A DNA stretch of 64,000 nucleotides. Source: Hymenobacter cyanobacteriorum (lineage in GTDB: Bacteria > Bacteroidota > Bacteroidia > Cytophagales > Hymenobacteraceae). Where the stretch lies: the NCBI RefSeq assembly GCF_022631375.1, contig NZ_JALBGC010000001.1:1-64000 (forward strand), read 5' to 3'. Position 1 is the stretch's first letter. Every line of letters begins with the position of its first letter. The notes beneath the pieces are model-generated. The model had not been told where the DNA came from, made no database searches, and saw nothing but the letters and a program-made list of their open reading frames with translations. The position numbers and the translations under genes were made by a program. Shown piece after piece: positions 1-7,762 of this stretch.

Positions 1-113
1 TTAGCCGCCTCAAGCAGTTTCGCCGCGTGGCCACGCGCTACGACAAGTTGGACCGGCATTTTCTGGCTTTTATTCACTTGGCAGCAACCGTGCTCTGGTT
101 GCGCGATTGTTAA
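1..113 (+). pseudogene. IS5-like transposase, C-terminal end only (cut by window edge)
   Basis: An open frame enters from the left edge (codons in phase from base 3) and stops at TAA 111-113. The visible 36 residues include RRVATRYDKLDRHFLAF, the typical C-terminal signature of IS5-group DDE transposases (Y-x2-R followed by a hydrophobic helix). This part would follow the catalytic Glu; the remainder of the element lies outside the window. Whether the complete gene is intact cannot be judged. It is typed as pseudogene only because a fragment is visible. Confidence 0.7.
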
Positions 114-132
114 CACTTCCTAGTTACTTCCT

Positions 133-166
133 CGGTAGAGATGCTTCGGCTGCGCTCAGCATGACG
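133..166. repeat. Single right arm of the GCATGACG intergenic palindrome family
   Basis: The bases match the right arm (GGTAGAGATGCTTCGGCTGC, then GCTCAGCATGACG) of the roughly 100-bp inverted repeats seen elsewhere in the window. No left arm is visible. Only the IS5-like transposase end lies immediately to its left, so the element may have inserted into the repeat. Confidence 0.7.
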
Positions 167-210
167 GCCTTTTTTTGGCTAGCTTGGCTGAGGTCAGCCC
201 TTCGGCCCTC

Positions 211-2778
211 CTAATCCACCACCAGCCGCTGCACGGCCACGGCCGAACCCGACTGCACCCGCACGAAATACGTGCCGGCGGCCCAACCGGCGGTTTCCAA
301 TGCGTAGCTATTGCCGCCGAAGCTGCGGGTTTGCAGCAGGCGGCCGGTGAGGTCGAATACCTGCAATTGGCTTTGGGCGGCCGGCGCGGCGGCCAAGGCC
401 AAGCGCACCGCGCCGGCCGTGGGGTTCGGGTAGAGCGCCACGGCGAAGGTGGGCTGGGCACTGGCCGTGCCGGTGGCTGTGGTGGAGCGCAGGCGCAGCA
501 CCCAGGTCTGGTTGGCGGCCAGGGCGGGCAGCATGGTGGAGAAGCTGCTGAAACCGCCCTGCGCGTTCACCGTGACGGTGCCGGCGGTTTGGCCGCTATA
601 CAGCTCGGTCACTTGGTAGGTGCCAGGGGCCAGCGTTGACATCGTGAGCGAAAGCGTGGAGCTGCTAACCGCCGTGCTGCCCAGGTTGGCAGCAATAAGC
701 GTGGCTTCCTGATTGAACACGCGGGCGTAGGCCAGTACCGAAGTAGCCGACGACGTGGCGGGCAGGTAGTAGCCCTTGCGCAGGGTTTCGTTGGCGGTGC
801 GCAGGCCAATGAGCTTTTTGTAGTGGCTCAGCAGCGAGTTTTGGTCGGCCTGCTCGGAAGCCACGTTGTAGGTACCGAAGTTGGAATTGATGCCGCGCCA
901 GGGCGTGCCGGTGGTGAAGCCTGCCTGCGTGCCGGCCGTCCACTGCATGGGCTTGCGCTTGTCTTCGTCGGCGCCGGTGCCGGCCATGCCCACTTCCTCG
1001 CCGTAGTAAATGAACGGCACGCCGGGCATGGTGAGGTAGAGCGCCGCGGCCTGCTTCATGCGGGCCACATTGCTGCCGAGAACGTCAAACACCCGATTCT
1101 GGTCGTGGTTGGTGAGAAAAGTGGCGTATTGCAGGCGCGGGTAGAGGCTGGTTACGAGGTTGAGCTGGGTGCGCAGCGCGGTGGGGCTGCCCGCTGTCAG
1201 GGCCCCGACAATGCTACTGGCCAGGTCAAACTCGAAGCACAGGTCCAGCCGGCGGTTGCGCACGTAGGGAATCACGGCGCTGGTGTTGGTCCAGGCCTCG
1301 CCTACGGAGAGGGCGTTTGGGCTCACCGCCTTCAGCGAATCCTGAAATTCTTCCAGCACCCCGAGGGTTTCGGGCGTGTCGGCCGTCGTGCTGCCGGTTT
1401 CCACGAGGTAGCGCACGGCATCGAGGCGGAAGCCATCCACGCCCTTGCGCAGCCAGAACCGGTCCGCATCCCACATGGCGGCGCGCAGCTGGGGGTTGCG
1501 CCAGTTCAAATCGGGCATGCCTTCCCAGAAGGCACCGTAGAAATACTGGCCGTTGCGCGGGTGCCAGCCGCTGCCGCCAAATGGCCCGTAGCCCAAATCG
1601 GTGGGCGACCACAGGTACCAGTTGCGGTACGAGCTGGTGGTGCTGGCCGCCGACTGCGTGAACCACGGATGCTGGCTCGACGAGTGGTTCAGGACCATGT
1701 CCAGAATCACCTTAATACCGCGCTGGTGGGCGGCGGCCAGGAAGGCATCGAACTGGGCCATCGTGCCATAATCGGGCTCTACGGCTTTGTAGTCGCTGAT
1801 GTCGTAGCCGTGGTAGCTGGGCGAGTCCATGATGGGCATCAGCCACAGGCCGGTTACGCCCAGGTCGGTGGTGGTGGCGGGGTTGCCGTCGTTCAGGTAG
1901 TCCAGCTTCTGGGTCAGGCCCGCGAAATCCCCCTTCCCGTCGCCGCTGCTGTCGTAAAAGCTGCGCACGAATACCTCGTAAAACACGGCATCATTCCACC
2001 AGTATGTGGAATAATTGGTGAGTGTGGCCCCGTTGCAGGCCGTGCAGGTGCCGAAGCAGTAGCTCGGCGTGGTGTTCACGGCGGCCGTGGCGTTCACTAC
2101 GCGGGTAAGGGTGCCGCTGGCATCGGCGGTGCCGCAGGCGGCGGGCACGGTTTCGGCCCCGGCCAGGGTGTTGCCGTTCACGAAGCGGTACTGGAACATG
2201 CCGGGGGCCGGCAGCGAAATCGTGACTTCGTAAATGCCGTCGCTGTTGTCGTCGGTCAGGGGCAAGGCGGTGGCGTCGTTAACGGCGCCGTAGCCGGCGA
2301 TGGCTTGGAAATTGCCCACCACGTGCACGCCGGTGCGGGCCACGGTCTGGCCGGTCATGTCCACGGCGAAGCGCAGCTGCGGGGCGCAGCCAGCGAAGGC
2401 CACGATGGGCAGGCGCACGGCCGAGCCGCCCACCACCACCTGCCGGTTCACGTTGCCGCTGGCATCGGCAATGCCGCAGGTACCGGGCACGATTTCAGCG
2501 GCGTTCCAGCCGTTGCCGTCCACGAATTTGTAGAGATAGGTGCCGGCCGGTACGTTCACGGTGGCCTCCCACACGTGGTCACCGTCGGCATCGGTCAGGG
2601 CTGTAGTGGCCGGGTTCCAGTCGGCCGGAAAGCCGGCAGCGGCCTGGAAGTTGCCGGCTACGTGCACGCCGCCGGCGGGCACGGTCGTGGTGCCCATATC
2701 GACCCGGAAGGTAAGCTGGTTGGCCTGCACGCCGCCCAAACCGGCCAGCAGCGCAATAGCGAGTAAGCGAAATTTCAT
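211..2778 (-). CDS. Secreted GH13 alpha-amylase with T9SS sorting domain
   Basis: An 855-residue extracellular starch-degrading enzyme. A signal peptide (MKFRLLAIALLAGLGGVQA) is followed by two beta-sandwich repeats of about 110 residues (about 20-125 and 133-235), resembling starch-binding or early-set domains. The GH13 barrel starts near 255. Catalytic residues are visible: nucleophile Asp453 in GFRLDAVRY, acid/base Glu494 in SVGEAW and Asp559 in TNHDQNR. The last 75 residues (ALYPNPTAG onward, ending in AGTYFVRVQSG) are a type A T9SS C-terminal sorting domain, so export and surface attachment through the type IX system are expected. The start at 2778 is chosen for its signal peptide and a GAGGAG sequence just upstream; an in-frame start 8 codons earlier would spoil the signal peptide. 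No SusC/SusD genes are adjacent. Confidence 0.93.
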   Translation of the reverse strand: MKFRLLAIALLAGLGGVQANQLTFRVDMGTTTVPAGGVHVAGNFQAAAGFPADWNPATTALTDADGDHVWEATVNVPAGTYLYKFVDGNGWNAAEIVPGTCGIADASGNVNRQVVVGGSAVRLPIVAFAGCAPQLRFAVDMTGQTVARTGVHVVGNFQAIAGYGAVNDATALPLTDDNSDGIYEVTISLPAPGMFQYRFVNGNTLAGAETVPAACGTADASGTLTRVVNATAAVNTTPSYCFGTCTACNGATLTNYSTYWWNDAVFYEVFVRSFYDSSGDGKGDFAGLTQKLDYLNDGNPATTTDLGVTGLWLMPIMDSPSYHGYDISDYKAVEPDYGTMAQFDAFLAAAHQRGIKVILDMVLNHSSSQHPWFTQSAASTTSSYRNWYLWSPTDLGYGPFGGSGWHPRNGQYFYGAFWEGMPDLNWRNPQLRAAMWDADRFWLRKGVDGFRLDAVRYLVETGSTTADTPETLGVLEEFQDSLKAVSPNALSVGEAWTNTSAVIPYVRNRRLDLCFEFDLASSIVGALTAGSPTALRTQLNLVTSLYPRLQYATFLTNHDQNRVFDVLGSNVARMKQAAALYLTMPGVPFIYYGEEVGMAGTGADEDKRKPMQWTAGTQAGFTTGTPWRGINSNFGTYNVASEQADQNSLLSHYKKLIGLRTANETLRKGYYLPATSSATSVLAYARVFNQEATLIAANLGSTAVSSSTLSLTMSTLAPGTYQVTELYSGQTAGTVTVNAQGGFSSFSTMLPALAANQTWVLRLRSTTATGTASAQPTFAVALYPNPTAGAVRLALAAAPAAQSQLQVFDLTGRLLQTRSFGGNSYALETAGWAAGTYFVRVQSGSAVAVQRLVVD

Positions 2779-2806
2779 TGAGTACTCCTCAGTTAGAATC
2801 AAAGCT

Positions 2807-2814
2807 TAAAGGTA
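2807..2814 (-). promoter_or_regulatory. Probable -7 box for the amylase gene
   Basis: On the minus strand this reads TACCTTTA, 7 of 8 matches to the Bacteroidota -7 consensus TAnnTTTG, 28 nt before the chosen ATG. It would give a leader of roughly 22 nt containing GAGGAG. No clear -33 TTG is seen. Confidence 0.4.
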
Positions 2815-2831
2815 CGCCGTGGGGGCACGTA

Positions 2832-2943
2832 AACGTCATGCCGAGCGTAGCCGAGGCATCTCGCTCGGGGCGGTGATCAAAACCGTTGACTGATTGAATT
2901 ACTATTGCACGCGAGATGCCTCGGCTACGCTCGGCATGACGTT
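2832..2943. repeat. GCATGACG-family inverted repeat
   Basis: The left arm begins AACGTCATGCCGAGCGTAGC and the right arm ends GCTCGGCATGACGTT, an almost perfect inverted repeat around a central loop of about 35 nt. It separates the divergent amylase and esterase genes. The same arms recur at 14817, 25217, 46293, 52078, 59351 and 62009, with variants at 42440 and 45609. Confidence 0.9.
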
Positions 2944-2974
2944 CCTCTTCACCCAACCCATCCTCAACATAACT

Positions 2975-3859
2975 ATGCCCCACTTCCGCCTCCTGTTCCT
3001 CGCATGTTGCCTCTTGCTAACGGCCACCGCGGCCCGCGCCGCCCGCGTCGATACGCTGGCCATTCCCAGCGCGGCCATGCACAAAACCTACCGCGCCGCC
3101 GTGGTGCTCCCGGCTTCCTACGCCAAGAATAAAAAGGTCAATTACCCGGTGCTCTACCTGCTGCACGGGGCCTGGGGCCACTTCGGCGACTGGCTGAACA
3201 AGACGCCCGACAAGCAGCTGCTGCACCGCCTGGCCGACCAGTACAACCTGATTATCGTGAACCCCGAGGGCGAAACCTTCAGCTTCTACCTCAACAGCCC
3301 CGTAAGCCCCGACAGCCAGTTCGAAACCTACCTGACCCAGGAAATCATCCAGAAAATCGACCAGACCTACCGCACCGTGGCCGACCGCAAGGGCCGCCTC
3401 ATTGCCGGCCTGAGCATGGGCGGGCACGGCGCGCTCTACCTCTCGGCCCGCCACCCCGAGCTGTATTGCGCCGCCGGCAGCATGAGCGGCGCACTCGATT
3501 TGACGAGCCTCAACCGCAAGCTCTCGCCCGCCGAGGTGGCCCAGCGCAACAAGCTCTGGGCCCCGGTGCTGGGGTCCGAAACGGATAACCCCGAGCGTTT
3601 TGCCGCCAATTCCGTCATCAACCTGCTGCCCCAGCTGCAGCGCAACGGCCTGCCCCTCATCATCGATTGCGGCGTCGACGACGGCCTCATCGACATCAAC
3701 CGCGAACTGCACCGCCGCCTCGTGTACGCCCACACGCCGCACGACTACACCGAGCGCCCCGGCACCCACACCTGGGAATACTGGCAAACGGCCCTGCCCT
3801 ACCAGGTGCTTTTCCTGACCAATGTGCTGCAAGCCAACGGCACGATGGTGCCACATTAA
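2975..3859 (+). CDS. Secreted esterase, alpha/beta hydrolase fold (putative esterase family)
   Basis: A 294-residue protein with signal peptide MPHFRLLFLACCLLLTATAA. It has the alpha/beta-hydrolase layout of the PF00756 esterase family (S-formylglutathione hydrolase, feruloyl esterase and mycolyl transferase-like). It shows an oxyanion strand YLLHGAWG, nucleophile Ser147 in GLSMGGHGAL, an acid Asp in DCGVDDG and a His in GTHTWEYW. It probably cleaves carboxylic esters in the periplasm; the substrate cannot be read from sequence. The ATG at 2975 is preferred over an in-frame start inside the upstream palindrome because it begins the signal peptide. It is divergent from the amylase and may act on plant polysaccharide esters, which is inference from proximity only. 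Confidence 0.85.
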   Translation: MPHFRLLFLACCLLLTATAARAARVDTLAIPSAAMHKTYRAAVVLPASYAKNKKVNYPVLYLLHGAWGHFGDWLNKTPDKQLLHRLADQYNLIIVNPEGETFSFYLNSPVSPDSQFETYLTQEIIQKIDQTYRTVADRKGRLIAGLSMGGHGALYLSARHPELYCAAGSMSGALDLTSLNRKLSPAEVAQRNKLWAPVLGSETDNPERFAANSVINLLPQLQRNGLPLIIDCGVDDGLIDINRELHRRLVYAHTPHDYTERPGTHTWEYWQTALPYQVLFLTNVLQANGTMVPH

Positions 3860-3931
3860 ATCGGGCTTAAAATGCACCTCCCGGGGCCGGGCGGCCGTTA
3901 TACCGGGGCAAATTCATCAGCCTCTCCGCCC

Positions 3932-4174
3932 ATGCTCACCACCCTTTTCCCGCGCCTGCTGCTGCTGGCCCTGCTCGCCGGCTGCGGCAACAAGCCCGAC
4001 GGTACTCCCTACGGCGTGAACCCGGCCAAAATCGCCCAAGAACAGTCTAAAGACACAACCGACCGCGCCCGCCGCTACGACCATTACAAAAAAGGCATGC
4101 CCAAAGGTGCCGAAGTCAACGCCATCAGCAACGGCGGCACCCAGGGGCAGGTGGATATGACAACGGGGCAGTAG
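3932..4174 (+). CDS. Small lipoprotein, unknown function
   Basis: An 80-residue protein with a lipoprotein signal (MLTTLFPRLLLLALLAGCGN; cysteine after LLAG). The mature part is polar, with a helical, charged middle (AQEQSKDTTDRARRYDHYKK) and a Gly/Thr-rich end. It is likely anchored to a membrane facing the periplasm. It lies 72 bp after the esterase on the same strand and ends just before a strong hairpin. No known domain is recognised. Confidence 0.7.
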   Translation: MLTTLFPRLLLLALLAGCGNKPDGTPYGVNPAKIAQEQSKDTTDRARRYDHYKKGMPKGAEVNAISNGGTQGQVDMTTGQ

Positions 4175-4207
4175 CGCGAGGGTGTGAAACCAGTTGCATA
4201 TACATAG

Positions 4208-4242
4208 AAAAGGCCCCGTTGGCAATGCCAACGGGGCCTTTT
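4208..4242. terminator. Bidirectional intrinsic terminator
   Basis: Perfect hairpin AAAAGGCCCCGTTGGC / GCCAACGGGGCCTTTT with a 3-nt loop, flanked by A-run and T-run, between the convergent lipoprotein gene and the Bax-inhibitor-like gene. Confidence 0.9.
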
Positions 4243-4268
4243 CAAGTAGAAACGATTAGAAAAAACGC

Positions 4269-4994
4269 TTACCGCCGACGCCCGAAAATGCGCAGCAAAA
4301 ACAGGAACAGATTCACAAAATCGAGGTACAGCGTGAGCGCACCCAGGATGGATGCTTTATTGCTCATCTCCTCGCCTTCGGTCACGCCCAGCAGCGCCAG
4401 CTGCTTCAGCTTTTGGGTGTCGTAGGCCGTGAGGGCGGTGAAAAGCAGCACCCCGATGAAAGACGTGACGATTTCCAGGATGGAGTTATTGAGAAATAAA
4501 TTGACCACCAGGGCAATGGCCAGGCCAATAACGGCCATGCTCAGGAGCTTGCCCCAGCCCGACAAATCAGCCTTGGTGAAGTAGCCGAAGAGGCTCATCA
4601 CGCCAAACGTGCCCGCCGTGACGAAGAACGTAGAGGCGATGGAGCCGGAGGTGTAGGCCAGAAACACGCAGCTCAGCGTCACGCCGTTCAGCACGGCGTA
4701 GCCCACGAAGGCGGCCTGCACCTGGCCCAGGCTCCAGTCGAAAATGCGGGCCGAGAGAAAGCCCACGATGACCAACTCCAGGATTATCAGCCCCAGAAAC
4801 ACGAACCGGGTACCAAAAACGAAGTTGAGCAGCTCCGGCGAGGTGGAGGCGAACATGGCAATGCCGCCCGTGAGGCCCAGCCCGGCGGCCATCCAGCCAT
4901 ATACCTGAGCAAAGAAGCGGGACTGAATTTCGGCGGCTTCTTCGGCCGAAATTTGAATCTGCCGCGGCGGCGGCGAAAATTGATTGTCTTCCAT
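4269..4994 (-). CDS. Bax inhibitor-1 / YccA family membrane protein
   Basis: A 241-residue integral membrane protein with about seven hydrophobic segments and a short charged C-terminus (RIFGRRR), matching the length and topology of bacterial BI-1/YbhL/YccA proteins. The conserved C-terminal feature of the family (TAYDTQKLKQLA, then a final membrane helix) is clear. Bacterial members are proposed ion-leak channels or modulators of membrane proteolysis; the exact role is unknown. The start at 4994 (MEDNQFSPPPRQ) is chosen because the upstream in-frame extension is antisense to the nuclease gene and has no membrane-protein character. Confidence 0.9.
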   Translation of the reverse strand: MEDNQFSPPPRQIQISAEEAAEIQSRFFAQVYGWMAAGLGLTGGIAMFASTSPELLNFVFGTRFVFLGLIILELVIVGFLSARIFDWSLGQVQAAFVGYAVLNGVTLSCVFLAYTSGSIASTFFVTAGTFGVMSLFGYFTKADLSGWGKLLSMAVIGLAIALVVNLFLNNSILEIVTSFIGVLLFTALTAYDTQKLKQLALLGVTEGEEMSNKASILGALTLYLDFVNLFLFLLRIFGRRR

Positions 4995-5036
4995 AAACCA
5001 ATGGTGGTGAAAGCGTGGAAAGATGAATAAGTGAGG

Positions 5037-5044
5037 CGAAGCTA
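5037..5044 (-). promoter_or_regulatory. Possible -7 box for the Bax-inhibitor-like gene
   Basis: Minus strand TAGCTTCG, one mismatch to TAnnTTTG, 42 nt before the ATG at 4994. Confidence 0.35.
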
Positions 5045-5087
5045 CGCAATGGTTTTTCACTTGGCCAAGCGGGGCCGGGCCGGCGCA

Positions 5088-5095
5088 TATCTTCG
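5088..5095 (+). promoter_or_regulatory. Possible -7 box for the nuclease gene, start-proximal
   Basis: TATCTTCG (one mismatch to TAnnTTTG) ends 4 nt before the ATG at 5100, with TTGG about 24 nt further upstream. Transcription would begin at or within a few bases of the start codon. Confidence 0.4.
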
Positions 5096-5099
5096 CCCC

Positions 5100-6569
5100 A
5101 TGCACGCCTCCGCCTACCTCACCCTCGCCGCGCTTGGCCTCCTGGCCTGCTCGCAGCAGCCCGCCGAAACCGCCACCGCCCGCGTTCCACAAGCTTCCTC
5201 CACACAGCAACCCGTCCCCGCGCCCTTCCCCGAAACCTTCGAGGCTGGCTCGAAAGGCGCTTACCAGGAAACTGACGAGCCGCTGGCTACCGGGACCTGG
5301 CACTTTCAGGATGCCCTCATCGGCAGCAGCCCGCAGGACCACGCCCACGGCGAGCGGGCCGCCCGCCTGCGCAACCTGGGCCGCATTGCCATGCGCTTCG
5401 ATGCCAAGGCCGGAGTGCGGCGCATCACCATCTCGGCGGCTGCCTACGGCACCGATGGCCCCAGCACCTGGGAGTTGTGGCTGAGCCGCGACGGCGGCCG
5501 CACCTACGCCCGCACCGGCGCGCCGGTGGTCACGAGCGGCCCGGCGCTGGTGCCCCACGTGTTCGCCGGCCTGGCCAATGAGCCATTGCGCCTGGAAATC
5601 CGCAAAACCAGCGGCCCCAAAAACCGGCTCGACATCGACGACATCACCCTCGAAACCGCCGCCGGCCCCGCCGTAGCCGTGGGCGCAGGAGCCACGGGCG
5701 GCTATTTTGAGAATCGGAACCAGCCGCAAGCGCCAGCCACGTCGCCCAAGCCGGCCCCCACGCAGTACCCGGCCGGCACCGGCACGGGCCAAGCGCAGGA
5801 CCCGAACGATGCCAACCTGGCCCTGGGCAACCCCAGCGGCGCCACTTCCGACCCCACCAACGCGAGCAACTACCTGCTCGTTCACCCCGAATTCACCATC
5901 GGCTACAACGCCCCGCGCGGTATTCCGAACTGGGTGAGCTGGCACCTCGACAAAGCCGACCTCGGCCAAGCCCCGCGCCAAAACAACTTCCGCCCCGATG
6001 CCGCCCTGCCCCGCCAGTTTTATCAGGTGACGCCCGCCAGCTACGCCCGCTCGGGCTTCGACAAAGGCCACAACTGCCCCAGCGGCGACCGCACCGCCGA
6101 CCTCGACGCCAACTCCAACACCTTCCTGATGACCAACATGGTGCCCCAGGCCCCGCACAACAACCAGCAAACCTGGGCCCACCTCGAAGAATACGGCCGC
6201 TCGCAAATCCAGCGCGGCCAGGAAATCTACGTCATCATGGGCAGCTACGGGCGCGGCGGCACCGGCGCCAACGGCTTCGTGCAAACCCTCGACCAGGGCC
6301 GCGTCACGGTGCCGGCCCGCATCTGGAAAGTCATGGTGATTTTGCCCGACGGCCTCAACGACCTGCAGCGCATCGCCACCGACCCCACCGTGCGCGTGCT
6401 GGCCATCGACACGCCCAACGACAACAACACCGTGAACCCCGACTGGCGGCAATACCTGACTTCGGTGGATAAAATCGAAGCCGCCACCGGCCTCGATTTG
6501 CTCAGCGCCCTGCCCCGCCCCGCCCAGGCCCGCCTGCAAAAGCTGGTCGATACCGGCCGGGCCGAATAA
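5100..6569 (+). CDS. DNA/RNA non-specific endonuclease (NUC1/NucA family), lipoprotein
   Basis: A 489-residue secreted nuclease. It has a lipoprotein signal (LAALGLLACS, Cys17), then a beta-rich jelly-roll-like region (about 45-185) ending RLDIDDITLE, a Pro/Thr/Gly-rich linker (about 205-240) and a C-terminal NUC1 domain. The active-site motif DKGHNCPSGDRT is at 321-332 with general-base His324; it replaces the usual DRGH by DKGH. The metal-ligand segment is PHNNQQTWAHLE at 352-363. Family members cut DNA and RNA without sequence preference using a beta-beta-alpha-Me fold. Anchored outside the cytoplasm, it may serve nucleic-acid scavenging or defence. A nuclease-A-inhibitor-like domain is encoded 3.3 kb downstream on the other strand. 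Confidence 0.9.
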   Translation: MHASAYLTLAALGLLACSQQPAETATARVPQASSTQQPVPAPFPETFEAGSKGAYQETDEPLATGTWHFQDALIGSSPQDHAHGERAARLRNLGRIAMRFDAKAGVRRITISAAAYGTDGPSTWELWLSRDGGRTYARTGAPVVTSGPALVPHVFAGLANEPLRLEIRKTSGPKNRLDIDDITLETAAGPAVAVGAGATGGYFENRNQPQAPATSPKPAPTQYPAGTGTGQAQDPNDANLALGNPSGATSDPTNASNYLLVHPEFTIGYNAPRGIPNWVSWHLDKADLGQAPRQNNFRPDAALPRQFYQVTPASYARSGFDKGHNCPSGDRTADLDANSNTFLMTNMVPQAPHNNQQTWAHLEEYGRSQIQRGQEIYVIMGSYGRGGTGANGFVQTLDQGRVTVPARIWKVMVILPDGLNDLQRIATDPTVRVLAIDTPNDNNTVNPDWRQYLTSVDKIEAATGLDLLSALPRPAQARLQKLVDTGRAE

Positions 6570-6570
6570 T

Positions 6571-6642
6571 TGTAGCGCGGACTCTGTAGTCCGCGAGCCA
6601 ACCAAGTTTGTTTATTCGCGGACTACAGATTCCGCGCTACAT
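6571..6642. repeat. GTAGCGCGG palindromic repeat
   Basis: Arms TGTAGCGCGGACTCTGTAGT and ACTACAGATTCCGCGCTACA, extended inward by CCGCGA / TCGCGG, enclose a short AT-rich loop. It runs from the nuclease stop to the first ATG of the next gene. A shorter relative lies at 47607-47635. Confidence 0.85.
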
Positions 6643-7012
6643 GATGCATCGCCTCCTAACCTTACTTATTACCCTGGTATGGCTGGCCAACGGCCTGCTC
6701 TGCAAGGTGCTGCTGCTGGTGCCGCGCCACGTGGCCATCGTGGCGCGCATTCTGGGGCCGGCGCATGCCGGGGTGCTCACGCGCCTGATTGGCGTGGGCG
6801 AAATCGGGATGGCGGTGTGGGTGCTCAGCGGCATCCGAGCCCGCTGGTGCGCGGGGGCGCAGATTGTGCTCATCCTGTCGATGAACACGCTTGAAGCCGT
6901 GCTGGCGCCCGACCTGCTGCTGTGGGGCCGCCTCAACGCACTGTTTGCCGTGCTGTTCTGCGGTGTTATTTACTTCCACAGCCTGCGGCCGGCCCGGCTC
7001 GCCGGGCGCTGA
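6641..7012 (+). CDS. DoxX-like small membrane protein
   Basis: A 123-residue protein with four hydrophobic segments (near 5-22, 45-62, 70-85 and 95-112), matching DoxX-like families in size and topology. No catalytic motif is seen. Two adjacent ATGs (6641 and 6644) are possible; both lie at the very edge of the upstream palindrome. It is the first gene of a tight four-gene run (10-bp gap to DUF2071, then two overlaps), so a shared transcript and related function are likely. The function is not known; DoxX relatives are redox-linked membrane proteins in some organisms. Confidence 0.75.
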   Translation: MMHRLLTLLITLVWLANGLLCKVLLLVPRHVAIVARILGPAHAGVLTRLIGVGEIGMAVWVLSGIRARWCAGAQIVLILSMNTLEAVLAPDLLLWGRLNALFAVLFCGVIYFHSLRPARLAGR

Positions 7013-7021
7013 TTTTCACTT

Positions 7022-7762
7022 ATGCTGGCCTGGCTCAGAACCCATCCCTTCCCCGTCGAAGCGTTTTTCGAGCATTCGCTGGTGCTCACCTTCGCCGTGC
7101 CGCGGGCCGAGCTGGCGGCCTTGCTGCCCGCGCCGCTGGTGCCCGACACGTTTGCCGACGATTGGGGCTTTCTGGCCGTGGCGCTGGTCCAGACGCGGCA
7201 CCTGCGGCCCAAAGGCTTCCCCGCCTGGCTGGGGCAGGACTTTTTTCTGATTGGCTACCGCGCCTTCGTGCGCTACCCCTCGCCCACCGGCAAGCGCCTG
7301 CGTGGCCTCTACATCCTGCGCTCCGAAACCGATAAAAAGCGCATGACGGCCCTGGGCAACCTGTTCACGCACTACCAGTATCACACCGTCGATATCGCAC
7401 AGCGGCACACCGCCGGCCGCCGGCACATCAGCTCCCGGCGAGCCAATTTCCACGTCACGCTGGCCCCGCCGGAACCGGAAGTTGCGCTGCCGCCGGGTTC
7501 GCCCTTTGCCACCTGGGCCGAAGCCCGCCGCTTTGCCGGGCCGCTGCCCTTCACCTTCTCGGCCGATGCCGGCACGGGCCACATGCTGATTGTGGAAGGC
7601 GTGCGCGAACACTGGCAGCCGCAACCCGTGGCCGTGGAAAGCTGGCACGCCGGTTTTCTGGAGCAATTAAACTTCAGCGAGCTGCGGCTGGCCAATGCCT
7701 TTGCGGTGCGCGACATTCCGTATTCGTGGAAAAAAGGACGCACCGAGCAATGGCGCCGCTAA
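7022..7762 (+). CDS. DUF2071 (YqjF-like) family protein
   Basis: A 246-residue soluble protein. It matches the DUF2071/YqjF pattern: an N-terminal HSLVLTFAVPRAELAALLP strand-helix, a central FFLIGYRAFVRY strand, then GLYILRSETD and a C-terminal beta-rich part ending HAGFLEQLNF. The biochemical function of the family is unknown; related folds bind hydrophobic ligands (acetoacetate decarboxylase-like barrel). It starts 10 bp after the DoxX-like gene, and its last 13 bases overlap the methyltransferase gene, indicating translational coupling. Confidence 0.8.
   Translation: MLAWLRTHPFPVEAFFEHSLVLTFAVPRAELAALLPAPLVPDTFADDWGFLAVALVQTRHLRPKGFPAWLGQDFFLIGYRAFVRYPSPTGKRLRGLYILRSETDKKRMTALGNLFTHYQYHTVDIAQRHTAGRRHISSRRANFHVTLAPPEPEVALPPGSPFATWAEARRFAGPLPFTFSADAGTGHMLIVEGVREHWQPQPVAVESWHAGFLEQLNFSELRLANAFAVRDIPYSWKKGRTEQWRR

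Noticed and set aside
823..2766. Long open frame on the plus strand opposite the amylase
   Set aside because: Gly/Val/His-rich low-quality translation with no domain; a typical antisense shadow in GC-rich DNA.
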